The notes below the pieces were generated by a model. The model ran no database searches. It was not told the origin of the DNA and saw nothing but the letters and a program-made list of their open reading frames with translations. A program made the translations under genes and the position numbers. From NCBI RefSeq assembly GCF_018617385.1, contig NZ_JACSKA010000001.1:186001-250000 (forward strand): DNA of 64,000 nucleotides, read 5' to 3'. Within the stretch, counting starts at the first letter, position 1. Each line of letters starts with the position of its first letter. Shown here in pieces: positions 8,560 to 17,145 of the stretch. This DNA is from Exiguobacterium sp018617385. Lineage in GTDB: Bacteria > Bacillota > Bacilli > Exiguobacteriales > Exiguobacteriaceae.

Positions 8560-9912
8560 ATGGCAGGGTTTGCGCTTCGTGATTTATACATGAAATCACC
8601 GATTCGATTACAACAATGGATGACGACATTGTATGGAATAAAGTTATGGCAAGAACGGTACGGACGCACATATGAGCGTGAGTTAGTCGTTTTAGCCAAT
8701 CGTCCAAAAGATGGGGTACTTGTCGCAGCCGATCAATTGAAGCGACTCAATGCGTTTCTCGAATTCTGTGCGACGCACAATGCATATTATCAAAAACTGT
8801 TTGAAGAAAATGAGATTGTTCTTCCCCTTCAATCGATGGAAGAGTTGAAGCGCATCCCGATCCTCGAAAAAGAAACAGTTCGTAAAAATCCGGACATCCA
8901 CTCGAACATCAAAACAGACATTCTTGGACGGACCGGTGGAACGACAGGGACGTCCCTACAAGTTCATTTTACGAAAGAAGACTATCAAAGACGTATGGCC
9001 CACGTTGACTTTTTCAAAGCACAGCACGGGTTTGTCAGAGGAATGAAACGAGCCAGTTTCACAGGACGGAAAATTTGTAATCCGAATCAAGAAAAACCTG
9101 TATTTTGGCGCTACAATCGACCGCTCAATCAACTGCTATTCTCGCTCTATCATGTCAATCCTCAGACCATCCCTCATTACATCGACGCATTGAATCGATT
9201 CAAGCCAGTCGTATTAGACAGTGCACCGTCTGCCATGATTGAAATCGCGAAATACATCAAAGAAAATCAGGTACCGCTTGAATTTCAATTACTGGCTATT
9301 TTTCCGACTGCCGAAACGATTACGCCTCAAGGAAGAGCCATCTTAGAAGAGGCGTTTAATGCCCCGGTATTCGATCAGTACGCGTCTTCTGAAGGCGCGC
9401 CGATTTTAACAGAATGTACTCATGGCAATATGCATCTCCACCACGAAACAGGCGTGATCGAGTCGTATGGGGATCACGAGGAAATTTTAGTGACGAGCTT
9501 TACGACCCATGGGACACCGCTCATTCGTTACCGGATTGGCGATCGGATGAAGATTGGAGAGGGGACATGTGCTTGTGGACAGGGAGGGACGTTCGTCACT
9601 TCCATTGAGGGACGTGAAAGCAATTATGTACTCACGCCGAACAAACAAAAAATCTACGAAGGGGATTTGACGACCGTTGTCCGAGTGTTACCCAACTCGG
9701 TGATCCAAACACAGTATCGACAACATGATTTGTATCATATCGAACTAAAATATGTCCCGGATCTTGAACGCTTCAAGCCAGAACATGAAGAGATTATGAG
9801 GAGCGAGCTTGAACTACTGTTCGGCAAAGAGGTCACGATTACGTTGACCGCCGTGCAATCGATTCCTCGAGGACCGAATGGAAAAGTCATTGTGATCGAT
9901 AAAACCGCATAA
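8560..9912 (+). CDS. CapK/PaaK-like adenylate-forming protein, copy 2
   Basis: 450-residue paralogue of the preceding gene, aligned over the full length: SPIRLQ-W start, RTGGTTGTSLQVHF nucleotide loop near residue 126, FDQYASSEGAPIL and HGTPLIRYRIGDRM. It keeps the Cys motifs in changed form (CTHGNMHL, where the second Cys of copy 1 is missing, and CACGQGG), so its metal site may differ. GAGAGGAG precedes the ATG. Function is unknown beyond adenylate formation; divergence between copies suggests different substrates. Confidence 0.8.
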   Translation: MAGFALRDLYMKSPIRLQQWMTTLYGIKLWQERYGRTYERELVVLANRPKDGVLVAADQLKRLNAFLEFCATHNAYYQKLFEENEIVLPLQSMEELKRIPILEKETVRKNPDIHSNIKTDILGRTGGTTGTSLQVHFTKEDYQRRMAHVDFFKAQHGFVRGMKRASFTGRKICNPNQEKPVFWRYNRPLNQLLFSLYHVNPQTIPHYIDALNRFKPVVLDSAPSAMIEIAKYIKENQVPLEFQLLAIFPTAETITPQGRAILEEAFNAPVFDQYASSEGAPILTECTHGNMHLHHETGVIESYGDHEEILVTSFTTHGTPLIRYRIGDRMKIGEGTCACGQGGTFVTSIEGRESNYVLTPNKQKIYEGDLTTVVRVLPNSVIQTQYRQHDLYHIELKYVPDLERFKPEHEEIMRSELELLFGKEVTITLTAVQSIPRGPNGKVIVIDKTA

Positions 9913-9938
9913 TTCCGAATCTCAGGAGGCAGATGGAC

Positions 9939-11264
9939 ATGGATAAACTCATCTCAGAATCACGTACAACACGAAAAACCATTGCCAATCGTCACGTAGC
10001 TGTAGTCGGACTAGGATATGTCGGACTCCCTGTCGCTGTTGCGTTAGGTGGCGTAGGAGACGTCATCGGAGTAGACATCAATGAAACGCGCATCAATGAG
10101 CTGAATCATCATCTCGACAGCACGCGAGAAGTTGAATCAGTAGATCTTGAGCAAGCAGCGGTCTTATATACGACGGATGTCGCCAAACTTGAAGAGGCGG
10201 ATTTCATTATCGTGGCTGTGCCGACACCCATCAATGATCAAAATCAACCAGATCTAGGACCGATTTGTAGCGCGACTCGTGCTGTTGGGGCGCATTTAAG
10301 ACCGGGCACGATTGTCGTATACGAATCTACGGTCTATCCGGGACTGACAGAGGAAGAGTGTATCCCATTACTTGAAAAAACTTCAGGTCTCCGGGCCGGG
10401 ATCGATTTTAAAGTCGGCTACTCTCCAGAACGAATCAATCCGGGCGACCGTGAGCATACGTTCCGCACAATCAAAAAAGTCGTGGCTGCCGAGGATGAAG
10501 AAACACTCGATGTGGTAGCGGCTGTTTATGAGACGGTAGTCGATGCCGGTGTTCATCGCGCCTCCTCGATTAAAGTGGCTGAGGCGGCCAAAGTGATTGA
10601 GAATACACAACGGGATTTGAATATCGCGTTGATGAATGAATTGGCCATCATCTTCGATCGCATGAACATCGATACGCTCGAGGTGTTAGAGGCTGCCGGG
10701 ACGAAGTGGAACTTCCTAAACTTCCGACCAGGTCTAGTCGGTGGTCATTGTATCGGCGTCGACCCATTCTATTTGACGATGAAGTCTGAGATGCTCGGTT
10801 ATCATCCGGAAGTGATTTTAGCAGGTCGTCGAATCAACGAGACAATGGGACGTTTCGTCGCCACATCCCTGATTAAAACGATGATCAGTCAAAACATGGC
10901 CATTCTCGGATCGCGCGTGACGGTCCTCGGGATGTCCTTCAAAGAGAACGTCAGTGATATTCGCAATTCGAAAGTGGCTTCCTTGATTCGAGAGGTCGAG
11001 GAGTTCGGCTTAGAAGTGCAAGTGTGCGACCCGCTCGTCGATCCGGAAGAGGTACGCCGCGAATATGGAATCGACGTCAAATCATACTGTGACTTAAAAC
11101 CAGCGGACGTCGTCATCTATGCCGTGTCTCACGATGAATTCGTTCAAGAAGGATGGACGATTGCGAAACGTCAGCTGAAGTTAGGACGTGGTATCGTCAT
11201 TGACTTGAAAGGCATGCTCGATCGTGCGATGAAGCCGGAGGAGGTGCACTTATGGCGCCTTTAA
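9939..11264 (+). CDS. UDP-N-acetylhexosamine / UDP-glucose 6-dehydrogenase family (TviB/WbpA-like)
   Basis: NAD-dependent four-electron oxidation of a UDP-sugar to a UDP-uronic acid. VGLGYVGLPVAVALGG lies near residues 23-38, AVPTPINDQNQPDL near 95, ESTVYPG near 130, the central KVIENTQRDLNIALMNEL segment, and the catalytic Cys in GGHCIGVDPFYL near 270. These patterns resemble the UDP-GlcNAc/UDP-GalNAc dehydrogenases of Vi and O-antigen loci more than Ugd. ATG 9939 is preferred to ATG 9933 because AGGAGG (9924-9929) is nine bases before it. It overlaps the next gene by 13 bases. Confidence 0.88.
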   Translation: MDKLISESRTTRKTIANRHVAVVGLGYVGLPVAVALGGVGDVIGVDINETRINELNHHLDSTREVESVDLEQAAVLYTTDVAKLEEADFIIVAVPTPINDQNQPDLGPICSATRAVGAHLRPGTIVVYESTVYPGLTEEECIPLLEKTSGLRAGIDFKVGYSPERINPGDREHTFRTIKKVVAAEDEETLDVVAAVYETVVDAGVHRASSIKVAEAAKVIENTQRDLNIALMNELAIIFDRMNIDTLEVLEAAGTKWNFLNFRPGLVGGHCIGVDPFYLTMKSEMLGYHPEVILAGRRINETMGRFVATSLIKTMISQNMAILGSRVTVLGMSFKENVSDIRNSKVASLIREVEEFGLEVQVCDPLVDPEEVRREYGIDVKSYCDLKPADVVIYAVSHDEFVQEGWTIAKRQLKLGRGIVIDLKGMLDRAMKPEEVHLWRL

Positions 11265-12382
11265 AAATCCTCCAGTTCTGCGCCGTCGATATGACAGCGG
11301 ATGTGTTGCTACGTCCTCTCATTGAGTCGCTCAAGGCGGAAGGGCATGAAGTCGACGTCGCGTGCGCTTACGGTGATCGGACGGATCGGCTTCGGGACGA
11401 AGGCTGGGTCATTCATACGTTGCCGATTGATCGAAAGTTTAGCCCGAAGCGTAACCTGCAGACCATTCAAGAGTTGGTGAGGCTATTGCGTCGTGAAAAA
11501 TATGATGCCATCCATGTTCACACCCCGGTGGCCGCAGCATTAGGACGAGTCGCGGCCCGCATTGCCAGGACACCACATATTCTCTATACGGCACATGGAT
11601 TCTACTTTCATGAACGAATGGGTCGAATCGCATACGAACTCGTCTTCTGGTTAGAGAAATCACTCGCGGCATTGGCGACCGATTGGTTGTTACTCCAAAG
11701 CGAGGAAGATTACTCACTCGCCAAAACAAGGCATTTCAAAGAGGACGAACGATTGATGCATCTCGGAAACGGAATCGATTTGACTCGGTTTTATCCGACA
11801 GAGAAACACATTTCCCCAGAGCGTTTAAAGTTTCTGTTCGTAGGACGGCTCGTTCAAGAAAAAGGAATCCTGGATTTACTCCAGGCATTCGATGAACTGA
11901 CGAAACGCTATCCGAACGCGACGTTGACCATCGCTGGAGAGTTGATGACGAGTGAACGTGATCAAGAGACGGCGAAACAAGTCGAGGCGCATTTAGCCAA
12001 AAATCCACAGGTTCACTACGCCGGATTCGTTCGGGATACCCCTTCATTATTTGCAGCACACGACGTCTTTTTACTTCCCTCTTATCGTGAAGGATTGCCA
12101 CGCTCCATTCTCGAAGCCATGGCGTCCGGATTACCTGTCATCGCTACCGATATCCGTGGCTGTCGAGAAGAGGTCACAGATGGGGAAACCGGCTTTCTCG
12201 TTCCGGTCGGTCGACCTGAGGCGCTGACCTTGGCGATGCGCTGGTTCATTGAACATCCTGAACAGTGTTATTCATTCGGGCAACGTGGTCGCGAAGTGGT
12301 CGAAGAAAAATTTGACGAAACGAAAATTTTAAGTCGTCAACTTCACCTATTCGCACAAATTAGTAGCCGTGAAGTGGGATGA
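11252..12382 (+). CDS. GT4 family glycosyltransferase
   Basis: 376-residue GT-B glycosyltransferase. The N-terminal acceptor domain has VHTPVAAALGRVAAR and TAHGFYFHE, close to CapM/TuaC/EpsD-type enzymes; the C-terminal donor domain has FVGRLVQEKGILDLL near 195 and the EX7E motif in EGLPRSILEAMASGLPVIATD near 280. It probably adds one sugar to a lipid-linked or nascent surface polysaccharide at the membrane. It is the only glycosyltransferase in the locus, so others must lie elsewhere. It overlaps the dehydrogenase gene. Confidence 0.88.
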   Translation: MAPLKILQFCAVDMTADVLLRPLIESLKAEGHEVDVACAYGDRTDRLRDEGWVIHTLPIDRKFSPKRNLQTIQELVRLLRREKYDAIHVHTPVAAALGRVAARIARTPHILYTAHGFYFHERMGRIAYELVFWLEKSLAALATDWLLLQSEEDYSLAKTRHFKEDERLMHLGNGIDLTRFYPTEKHISPERLKFLFVGRLVQEKGILDLLQAFDELTKRYPNATLTIAGELMTSERDQETAKQVEAHLAKNPQVHYAGFVRDTPSLFAAHDVFLLPSYREGLPRSILEAMASGLPVIATDIRGCREEVTDGETGFLVPVGRPEALTLAMRWFIEHPEQCYSFGQRGREVVEEKFDETKILSRQLHLFAQISSREVG

Positions 12383-12415
12383 GCCGATACGTCAATCACG
12401 TAAGGGGGAGGCGGC

Positions 12416-13165
12416 ATGGGAAAGCAACAACTGATTGATCACTTACAAGAGGCTTCTTCAGAAGGTCGCCTCACCATCTACATGTATCAGAAATGGCAAA
12501 AGATTCACGGCGGGGCAACCGTGGTGGAATTATTGGAAACGTACGGATCATGGTCGAACGTACTACGATTGGCTGGATTGGAACAGCAAACGCCACGGTT
12601 CACAAAGAAGGAAATGATTCAAATGCTTCGTGAAGCGGCGAAAGAGCACGATTCATTCAATAGTGCAGATTATCGAAAGTGGGCCATGACCAATGATGCA
12701 CCGACGTTGACGGAGGTCGTCATTCAGTTCGGGTCGTGGAAAGTGGCACTGATTGAAGCGAATTTGAAGAGTATCATCTCGCTCGATCAAAAATGCGAAA
12801 TCATCCAATCACTGCTCGATGCCAATGAAGAGATTCATCCATTGACGTCGACCGCTTACGCCAAATGGGCCAAGCAGAACCAACGTCCGAGTATCACAAA
12901 AGTCGTGAGGCGTTTCGGATCTTGGTCCCAAGCGTTAGACGAGATTGGCATCTCCACGCGCGAACTGTTCACGGAGAAGCAGATGATGGATGCGCTACAC
13001 GAGGCAGATGAACATTTGACGGCTCTCTCACCGTGGGGGTATGAAGTGTGGCAAAAAGAAAAGGGCAACCGTCCAACATTAAAAGACATTCAACAAATGT
13101 TTGGTTCATTTGATGTGGCGGTCCGGGAGATGCGTCAAACCGCAAATCAGAGTGGAGGGAGATGA
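12416..13165 (+). CDS. Second four-repeat HNR protein inside the polysaccharide operon
   Basis: 249 residues with four HNR repeats of about 55-60 residues, each ending in YGSW, FGSW or (last) FGSF, and with the Y-x-K-W-A core. Same architecture as the divergent gene at 3118-3870 but low identity between them. No catalytic nuclease motif is seen. AAGGGGGAGG precedes the ATG. It sits co-directionally between the glycosyltransferase and formyltransferase-like genes with short gaps, so it is probably co-transcribed. DNA binding is inferred from the repeat family only. Confidence 0.72.
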   Translation: MGKQQLIDHLQEASSEGRLTIYMYQKWQKIHGGATVVELLETYGSWSNVLRLAGLEQQTPRFTKKEMIQMLREAAKEHDSFNSADYRKWAMTNDAPTLTEVVIQFGSWKVALIEANLKSIISLDQKCEIIQSLLDANEEIHPLTSTAYAKWAKQNQRPSITKVVRRFGSWSQALDEIGISTRELFTEKQMMDALHEADEHLTALSPWGYEVWQKEKGNRPTLKDIQQMFGSFDVAVREMRQTANQSGGR

Positions 13166-13169
13166 AAAG

Positions 13170-13820
13170 ATGCGAATTGTACTCTGCACGGGTGACCATT
13201 GGAGTTCAACACTTGTCTATCAAGCGATACGGGATTTAGGCGTCACGCATGTGATTATGGAAGATGGTCCGACACCGACTCATGTCGACACGTGGAAAGG
13301 ACTTCTGACACAATCGTACATTCGCTTCCTGACTCCCATGATGCGGCGATTCAGTCGAGAACGAATCAAGGAGTTGCAGTCACGGTATGCGTTCTGTGAC
13401 GATCCGATTCCAGAACAGCGTATAGCACGTGTCGTTTCCCTACAAGACAAGAAAGCGGAACATACGATTCGACACCTACAACCTGACGTCATCATCATGT
13501 ACGAAGCTGCAGAAATGAACGAACGATTTTTACAAGAGATGAACTGTCCCATCTTAACCATCACCCCATCGATGGCAGTAGGACAACGACATGCGTATTG
13601 GGGATTCCATACCCACACATCGAGAAAAGAAGTTCAACTTTGCCAGTGGACGAAAAAAGGATGGACCCCACTAGCGAGTGAGGTCATCTATACCGGTGGA
13701 ACAGACAACTTCTCGACCTTCCCTTATATTTATTTGGCGACGAGTCTCCCGATGTTGCAAAAACATCTTCAAATAGGGTCGCAAGAAGACACCGAGCGAC
13801 GACAAAAAGTCCAAGCCTGA
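13170..13820 (+). CDS. Formyltransferase-like protein with degraded active site
   Basis: 216 residues with an N-terminal Rossmann-like start MRIVLCTGDHWSS and a PDVIIMYEA strand. The later part aligns by eye with sugar and methionyl-tRNA formyltransferases: the ITPSMAVGQRHAYWGF stretch stands where those have an Asn-x-His motif and HGGYWA, and TFPYIYLATSLPML where they have the closing helix. The catalytic Asn and His are not found and the usual GIDTG motif is replaced. It may bind a formyl-folate or sugar substrate without catalysis, or do something new. GTG/ATG upstream frames lack support; ATG 13170 has GGAGGG ten bases before. Last gene of the operon. Confidence 0.5.
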   Translation: MRIVLCTGDHWSSTLVYQAIRDLGVTHVIMEDGPTPTHVDTWKGLLTQSYIRFLTPMMRRFSRERIKELQSRYAFCDDPIPEQRIARVVSLQDKKAEHTIRHLQPDVIIMYEAAEMNERFLQEMNCPILTITPSMAVGQRHAYWGFHTHTSRKEVQLCQWTKKGWTPLASEVIYTGGTDNFSTFPYIYLATSLPMLQKHLQIGSQEDTERRQKVQA

Positions 13821-13831
13821 GGCTTGGACTT
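13807..13831 (-). terminator. Perfect hairpin terminator shared by converging genes
   Basis: Eleven-pair stem AAGTCCAAGCC/GGCTTGGACTT with a three-base loop that is the TGA stop of the plus-strand gene. The T run is on the minus strand, so it mainly ends the MerR gene, whose own stop codon lies in the stem. Confidence 0.75.
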
Positions 13832-14594
13832 AACTATTCGCGATACAATAGTATTGGATGGCCTCGTTATAATACGCAGCGAGCCCCGGCTCGAAGCGAT
13901 CATAAAATTCCGTGAATCGCTCATCCGCCACATACATCTGCCCGAGTCCGCTGAACATGTCGAGTGAACAGTCGTAGAAGTGCGTGTCGATGAACAGATG
14001 ATTGTCTTTCACAATCGATTGAACGCGGTCGTCCTCGATTGCGACTTGTGAACGAAATAAATCAACGAGTGGCGCAATTAAATCGAGTTGCATTTGATTG
14101 ATCCGTTCCCAGTCTTCTTTGGAACGTGTCGATGCCCGTTCTTGCGCGGTTTTGTAAGCTGTACTGTCTCCCCAACGCTCTTGTACCTCATCTTGATGCT
14201 TCGCCTCATGAGCTTGAATCTCCTCGTAAGACAATCCGTTAAACAATGATTTGTCATCCATCGGAATCCCTCCTTTGAGTGAGGTGAGGGTCGCTTCTGC
14301 CGTCTCGGCAAGCTGAGCGAAATAGGCTGCTTTCTGTCGCAACGCCTCGATATGTCCGCTCAACACATCAATCCGGTTGAACGTCGTTGAATCAAGCAAT
14401 TCCCCGATTTGATCGAGGGGAACATCGAGCGTGCGATAGAGTAAGATGAGTTGCAATCGCTCCGCGTCGCTCGAAGAATAACGCCGATAGCCGTTGACGT
14501 CGCGACTCGCGACGAGAAGACCGATTGCGTCATAATGTCGAAGCGTTCGTGTTGTCGTTCCAGCGAGTGATGCAAGTTGTTGAATCGAATACAT
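13830..14594 (-). CDS. MerR-family regulator with TipAS drug-recognition domain
   Basis: 254-residue activator. The MerR winged helix-turn-helix (YSIQQLASLAGTTTRTLRHYD, of which ASLAGTTTRTLRHYD is the core) is at residues 1-70, a coiled coil to about 105, and a C-terminal TipAS-like antibiotic-recognition domain with YEEIQAHEAKHQDEV and DCSLDMFSGLGQMYV. Like B. subtilis Mta and Streptomyces TipAL it probably autoactivates in response to hydrophobic drugs. GGAGGTGAAGGG precedes the ATG. Its promoter (14615-14645) has the 19-base spacer and palindrome expected for MerR control. Confidence 0.88.
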   Translation of the reverse strand: MYSIQQLASLAGTTTRTLRHYDAIGLLVASRDVNGYRRYSSSDAERLQLILLYRTLDVPLDQIGELLDSTTFNRIDVLSGHIEALRQKAAYFAQLAETAEATLTSLKGGIPMDDKSLFNGLSYEEIQAHEAKHQDEVQERWGDSTAYKTAQERASTRSKEDWERINQMQLDLIAPLVDLFRSQVAIEDDRVQSIVKDNHLFIDTHFYDCSLDMFSGLGQMYVADERFTEFYDRFEPGLAAYYNEAIQYYCIANS

Positions 14595-14614
14595 CCCTTC
14601 ACCTCCTTAGTCAA

Positions 14615-14645
14615 AGCGTAAAGGTTGACGTGACGTCAAGGTCAA
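14615..14645 (-). promoter_or_regulatory. MerR-type promoter with 19-bp spacer and palindromic operator
   Basis: On the minus strand -35 TTGACC (14640-14645), 19-base spacer, -10 TACGCT (14615-14620). The spacer contains the 15-base palindrome TTGACGTCACGTCAA (14625-14639). The long spacer is the signature of promoters twisted into register by MerR proteins. Confidence 0.75.
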
Positions 14646-15106
14646 GCCTGTTTTTCAAATAATGAGAATCCGTTTCGTTCGCCCATATAGCGGAAGCCGA
14701 ACCGAGGATAGTAGTTATTCAAGAAGGCGTTGTCCGCGACACAGTCCAATCGAATGGTCGAAGGTGTGTTTGCTAAGGCATGCTGCATCAAACGTTCCCC
14801 GATGCGTTCTCCTTTTACGTTCGAGTCCGTGACGAGTCGGTGCAAATAGACGGCCCCGTCCGCGTCATCCCATAGATGATGATCCCAGTCGGTCGGTGGG
14901 ATGAGACTGACGGCACCGACGACGTGATTGTCACGTTCATACACAAACACCGTCCCTTTCGTTAAATCGTGTCGCACATAATCCGAGCGACTCGGCTCTA
15001 AATATTTGACCCATTGCGACTTCCCGGCTGTCTGAAACTCTTTCGCTTTCTTTACGATCAATTGGTCGATAGCTGAAAAATCATCAAGTGTAGCCAATCG
15101 AAACAT
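14642..15106 (-). CDS. GNAT N-acetyltransferase
   Basis: 154-residue GNAT-fold protein; the acetyl-CoA loop is present as VTDSNVKGERIGERLMQHAL, followed by the usual NAFLNNYYPRFGFRYMGER end. Substrate unknown. ATG at 15106 is chosen over ATG at 15127 because GAGGTG lies eight bases upstream. Its stop codon overlaps the -35 of the MerR promoter, and the two genes point the same way, so readthrough into the regulator is possible. Confidence 0.8.
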   Translation of the reverse strand: MFRLATLDDFSAIDQLIVKKAKEFQTAGKSQWVKYLEPSRSDYVRHDLTKGTVFVYERDNHVVGAVSLIPPTDWDHHLWDDADGAVYLHRLVTDSNVKGERIGERLMQHALANTPSTIRLDCVADNAFLNNYYPRFGFRYMGERNGFSLFEKQA

Positions 15107-15214
15107 GATGAAGCACCTCGCTTTCATTTCTTTTCAAAATCGTGTAGGGTACACGTTGAGTATGCTGATGAAACATCTTTGTATCATCGAATGTTTTTTG
15201 GTAAGATAAATTTA

Positions 15215-15243
15215 TTGCATCGTGCAAACGATTGCGCTAATGA
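15215..15243 (+). promoter_or_regulatory. Probable alpha-glucosidase promoter with cre / LacI-type operator
   Basis: TTGCAT at 15215-15220, 17 bases, TAATGA at 15238-15243. The spacer holds TGCAAACGATTGCG (15223-15236), a near-palindrome of the CcpA/MalR (LacI-family) type. Placement within the promoter predicts repression. Confidence 0.55.
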
Positions 15244-15319
15244 TATAAAGTTCACAGCACGAATAAGATAAGTATAAATGATGAGCAGTGAGTTTTGGGA
15301 TAAGGAGTATCTAGATCAC

Positions 15320-17026
15320 ATGCAACTTTTACAACGAGAACAACAACAAACACAAACGCTTAAACGCAACTGGTGGAAAGAAGCCGTCGCCTATCAGATT
15401 TATCCGCGCAGTTTCTATGACGCGAACGGAGACGGAATTGGAGATATTCAAGGAATCATTGATAAGCTCGACTATTTGAAAGACCTTGGCATTGACGTCA
15501 TCTGGATTTGCCCGATGTACAAATCGCCAAACGATGATAACGGGTATGATATTAGTGACTACCAGGACATCATGGACGAATTCGGTACGATGGAAGACTT
15601 CGACCGCTTATTGGACGAGGTGCATCAGCGCGGTATGAAACTGTTGCTCGACCTCGTCGTCAACCATACGTCGGATGAGCACCCTTGGTTCATTGAATCG
15701 AAGAGCTCAAAAGACAATCCGAAGCGCGACTGGTATATCTGGCGTGACGGAAAACCGGACGGATCGAAGCCGAACAACTGGGAATCCATCTTTGGCGGCT
15801 CGGCTTGGGAGTTCGATGAAGCGACGGAGCAATACTACTTGCACGTCTTCTCGAAGAAACAGCCAGACCTCAACTGGGAAAACGCGGAGATGCGTACAGC
15901 CGTATACGACATGATTAACTGGTGGCTCGAAAAAGGAATCGACGGGTTCCGTGTCGATGCGATCAGCCACATCCGCAAGAATCCGACGTTCGCCGACTTG
16001 CCGAACCCGAACGACCTCGACTTTGTACCGTCATTCGAGATGCACATGAACGTGGACGGGATTCACGACTATTTAGAAGAACTTCGTGACGAGACGTTCA
16101 ATAAGCATGACATCATGACGGTCGGTGAAGCGAACGGGGTATCGCCTGACGATGCGCACCTTTGGGTCGGTGAAAAAGAAGGGAAGATGAACATGGTCTT
16201 CCAATTCGAACACATGGACCTATGGAGTGAAGATGCCGATTCGAAACTCGATGTCGTTCACTTGAAGAACGTGTTGACGAAATGGCAAAAAGGACTTGAA
16301 GCCGACGGATGGAACGCACTTTACGTCGAAAACCATGACCAGACACGTACGGTCTCGAAGTGGGGAGACGACGAGCGTTACTGGAAAGAAAGTGCCAAGT
16401 CGATTGCGATGATGTACTTCCTCATGCAAGGGACGCCGTTCATCTATCAAGGTCAAGAAATCGGGATGACGAACGTCAAGTTCGATTCAATCGACCAATA
16501 TGATGACATCGCGACACGCAACCGCTACTATATCGGTGTCGAGCAAGGGAAGAGTCATGACGAGATGATGCGCATCACGTGGAACTCATCACGCGACAAC
16601 ACACGCACACCGATGCAGTGGAGTGATGCCCCAAACGCTGGCTTCACGTTCGCAGAGAAGCCATGGGTCGGCATCAACCCGAACTATATGGATATCAACG
16701 TCGAATCACAGCTTGAAGATGAGGACTCCATCTTTAATTTCTATAAAGAGATGATTCAACTTCGTAAAGACGATGAGACGTTTGTATACGGGGCGTATGA
16801 TGTCGTCTTGCCGGATCACCCGGAAGTCTATGCGTATACGCGTACGCTCGGTGACACGCAGTACCTTGTCGTCACGAACTTGACGGCGAAAGAGACGATG
16901 TTCGATATGGACCAGACACTTCGTGCGAAAGATGTCGTCTTGAGCAACATGCCTGTTGAAGGCGATGCGGAATCGTCGCTCCTTCACTTGAAGCCGTTCG
17001 AAGGTCGCGTGTATAAAATCAGCTAA
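15320..17026 (+). CDS. malL: Oligo-1,6-glucosidase / alpha-glucosidase (GH13)
   Basis: Cytoplasmic glycoside hydrolase family 13 enzyme cleaving alpha-1,6 and alpha-1,4 linked glucose from isomaltose or maltose oligomers. Conserved regions are seen in order: DLVVNHTS, GFRVDAI (catalytic Asp near residue 212), TVGEANG (acid Glu near 270) and ENHDQTR. About 568 residues, normal for MalL. The start is uncertain: ATG 15278 has no RBS, while ATG 15320 has AAGGAG twelve bases before it, so I chose the latter; the N terminus still has a Gln-rich extension before WWKEAVAYQIYPRSF. Single gene with its own promoter and terminator. Confidence 0.9.
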   Translation: MQLLQREQQQTQTLKRNWWKEAVAYQIYPRSFYDANGDGIGDIQGIIDKLDYLKDLGIDVIWICPMYKSPNDDNGYDISDYQDIMDEFGTMEDFDRLLDEVHQRGMKLLLDLVVNHTSDEHPWFIESKSSKDNPKRDWYIWRDGKPDGSKPNNWESIFGGSAWEFDEATEQYYLHVFSKKQPDLNWENAEMRTAVYDMINWWLEKGIDGFRVDAISHIRKNPTFADLPNPNDLDFVPSFEMHMNVDGIHDYLEELRDETFNKHDIMTVGEANGVSPDDAHLWVGEKEGKMNMVFQFEHMDLWSEDADSKLDVVHLKNVLTKWQKGLEADGWNALYVENHDQTRTVSKWGDDERYWKESAKSIAMMYFLMQGTPFIYQGQEIGMTNVKFDSIDQYDDIATRNRYYIGVEQGKSHDEMMRITWNSSRDNTRTPMQWSDAPNAGFTFAEKPWVGINPNYMDINVESQLEDEDSIFNFYKEMIQLRKDDETFVYGAYDVVLPDHPEVYAYTRTLGDTQYLVVTNLTAKETMFDMDQTLRAKDVVLSNMPVEGDAESSLLHLKPFEGRVYKIS

Positions 17027-17042
17027 TGTTTCAGAACTCCAA

Positions 17043-17076
17043 GGTCGTAGACGAAAATTCGTCTACGGCCTTTTTT
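17043..17076 (+). terminator. Terminator of the alpha-glucosidase gene
   Basis: GGTCGTAGACGAA pairs with TTCGTCTACGGCC around a two-base loop extended by breathing, then six T. Confidence 0.9.
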
Positions 17077-17145
17077 GTTGGAAAAAGGGGATAACGGCGA
17101 CTCATGCGAACTCCTTATAGGGAGATGAAGAAGGAGGGAACGTAA

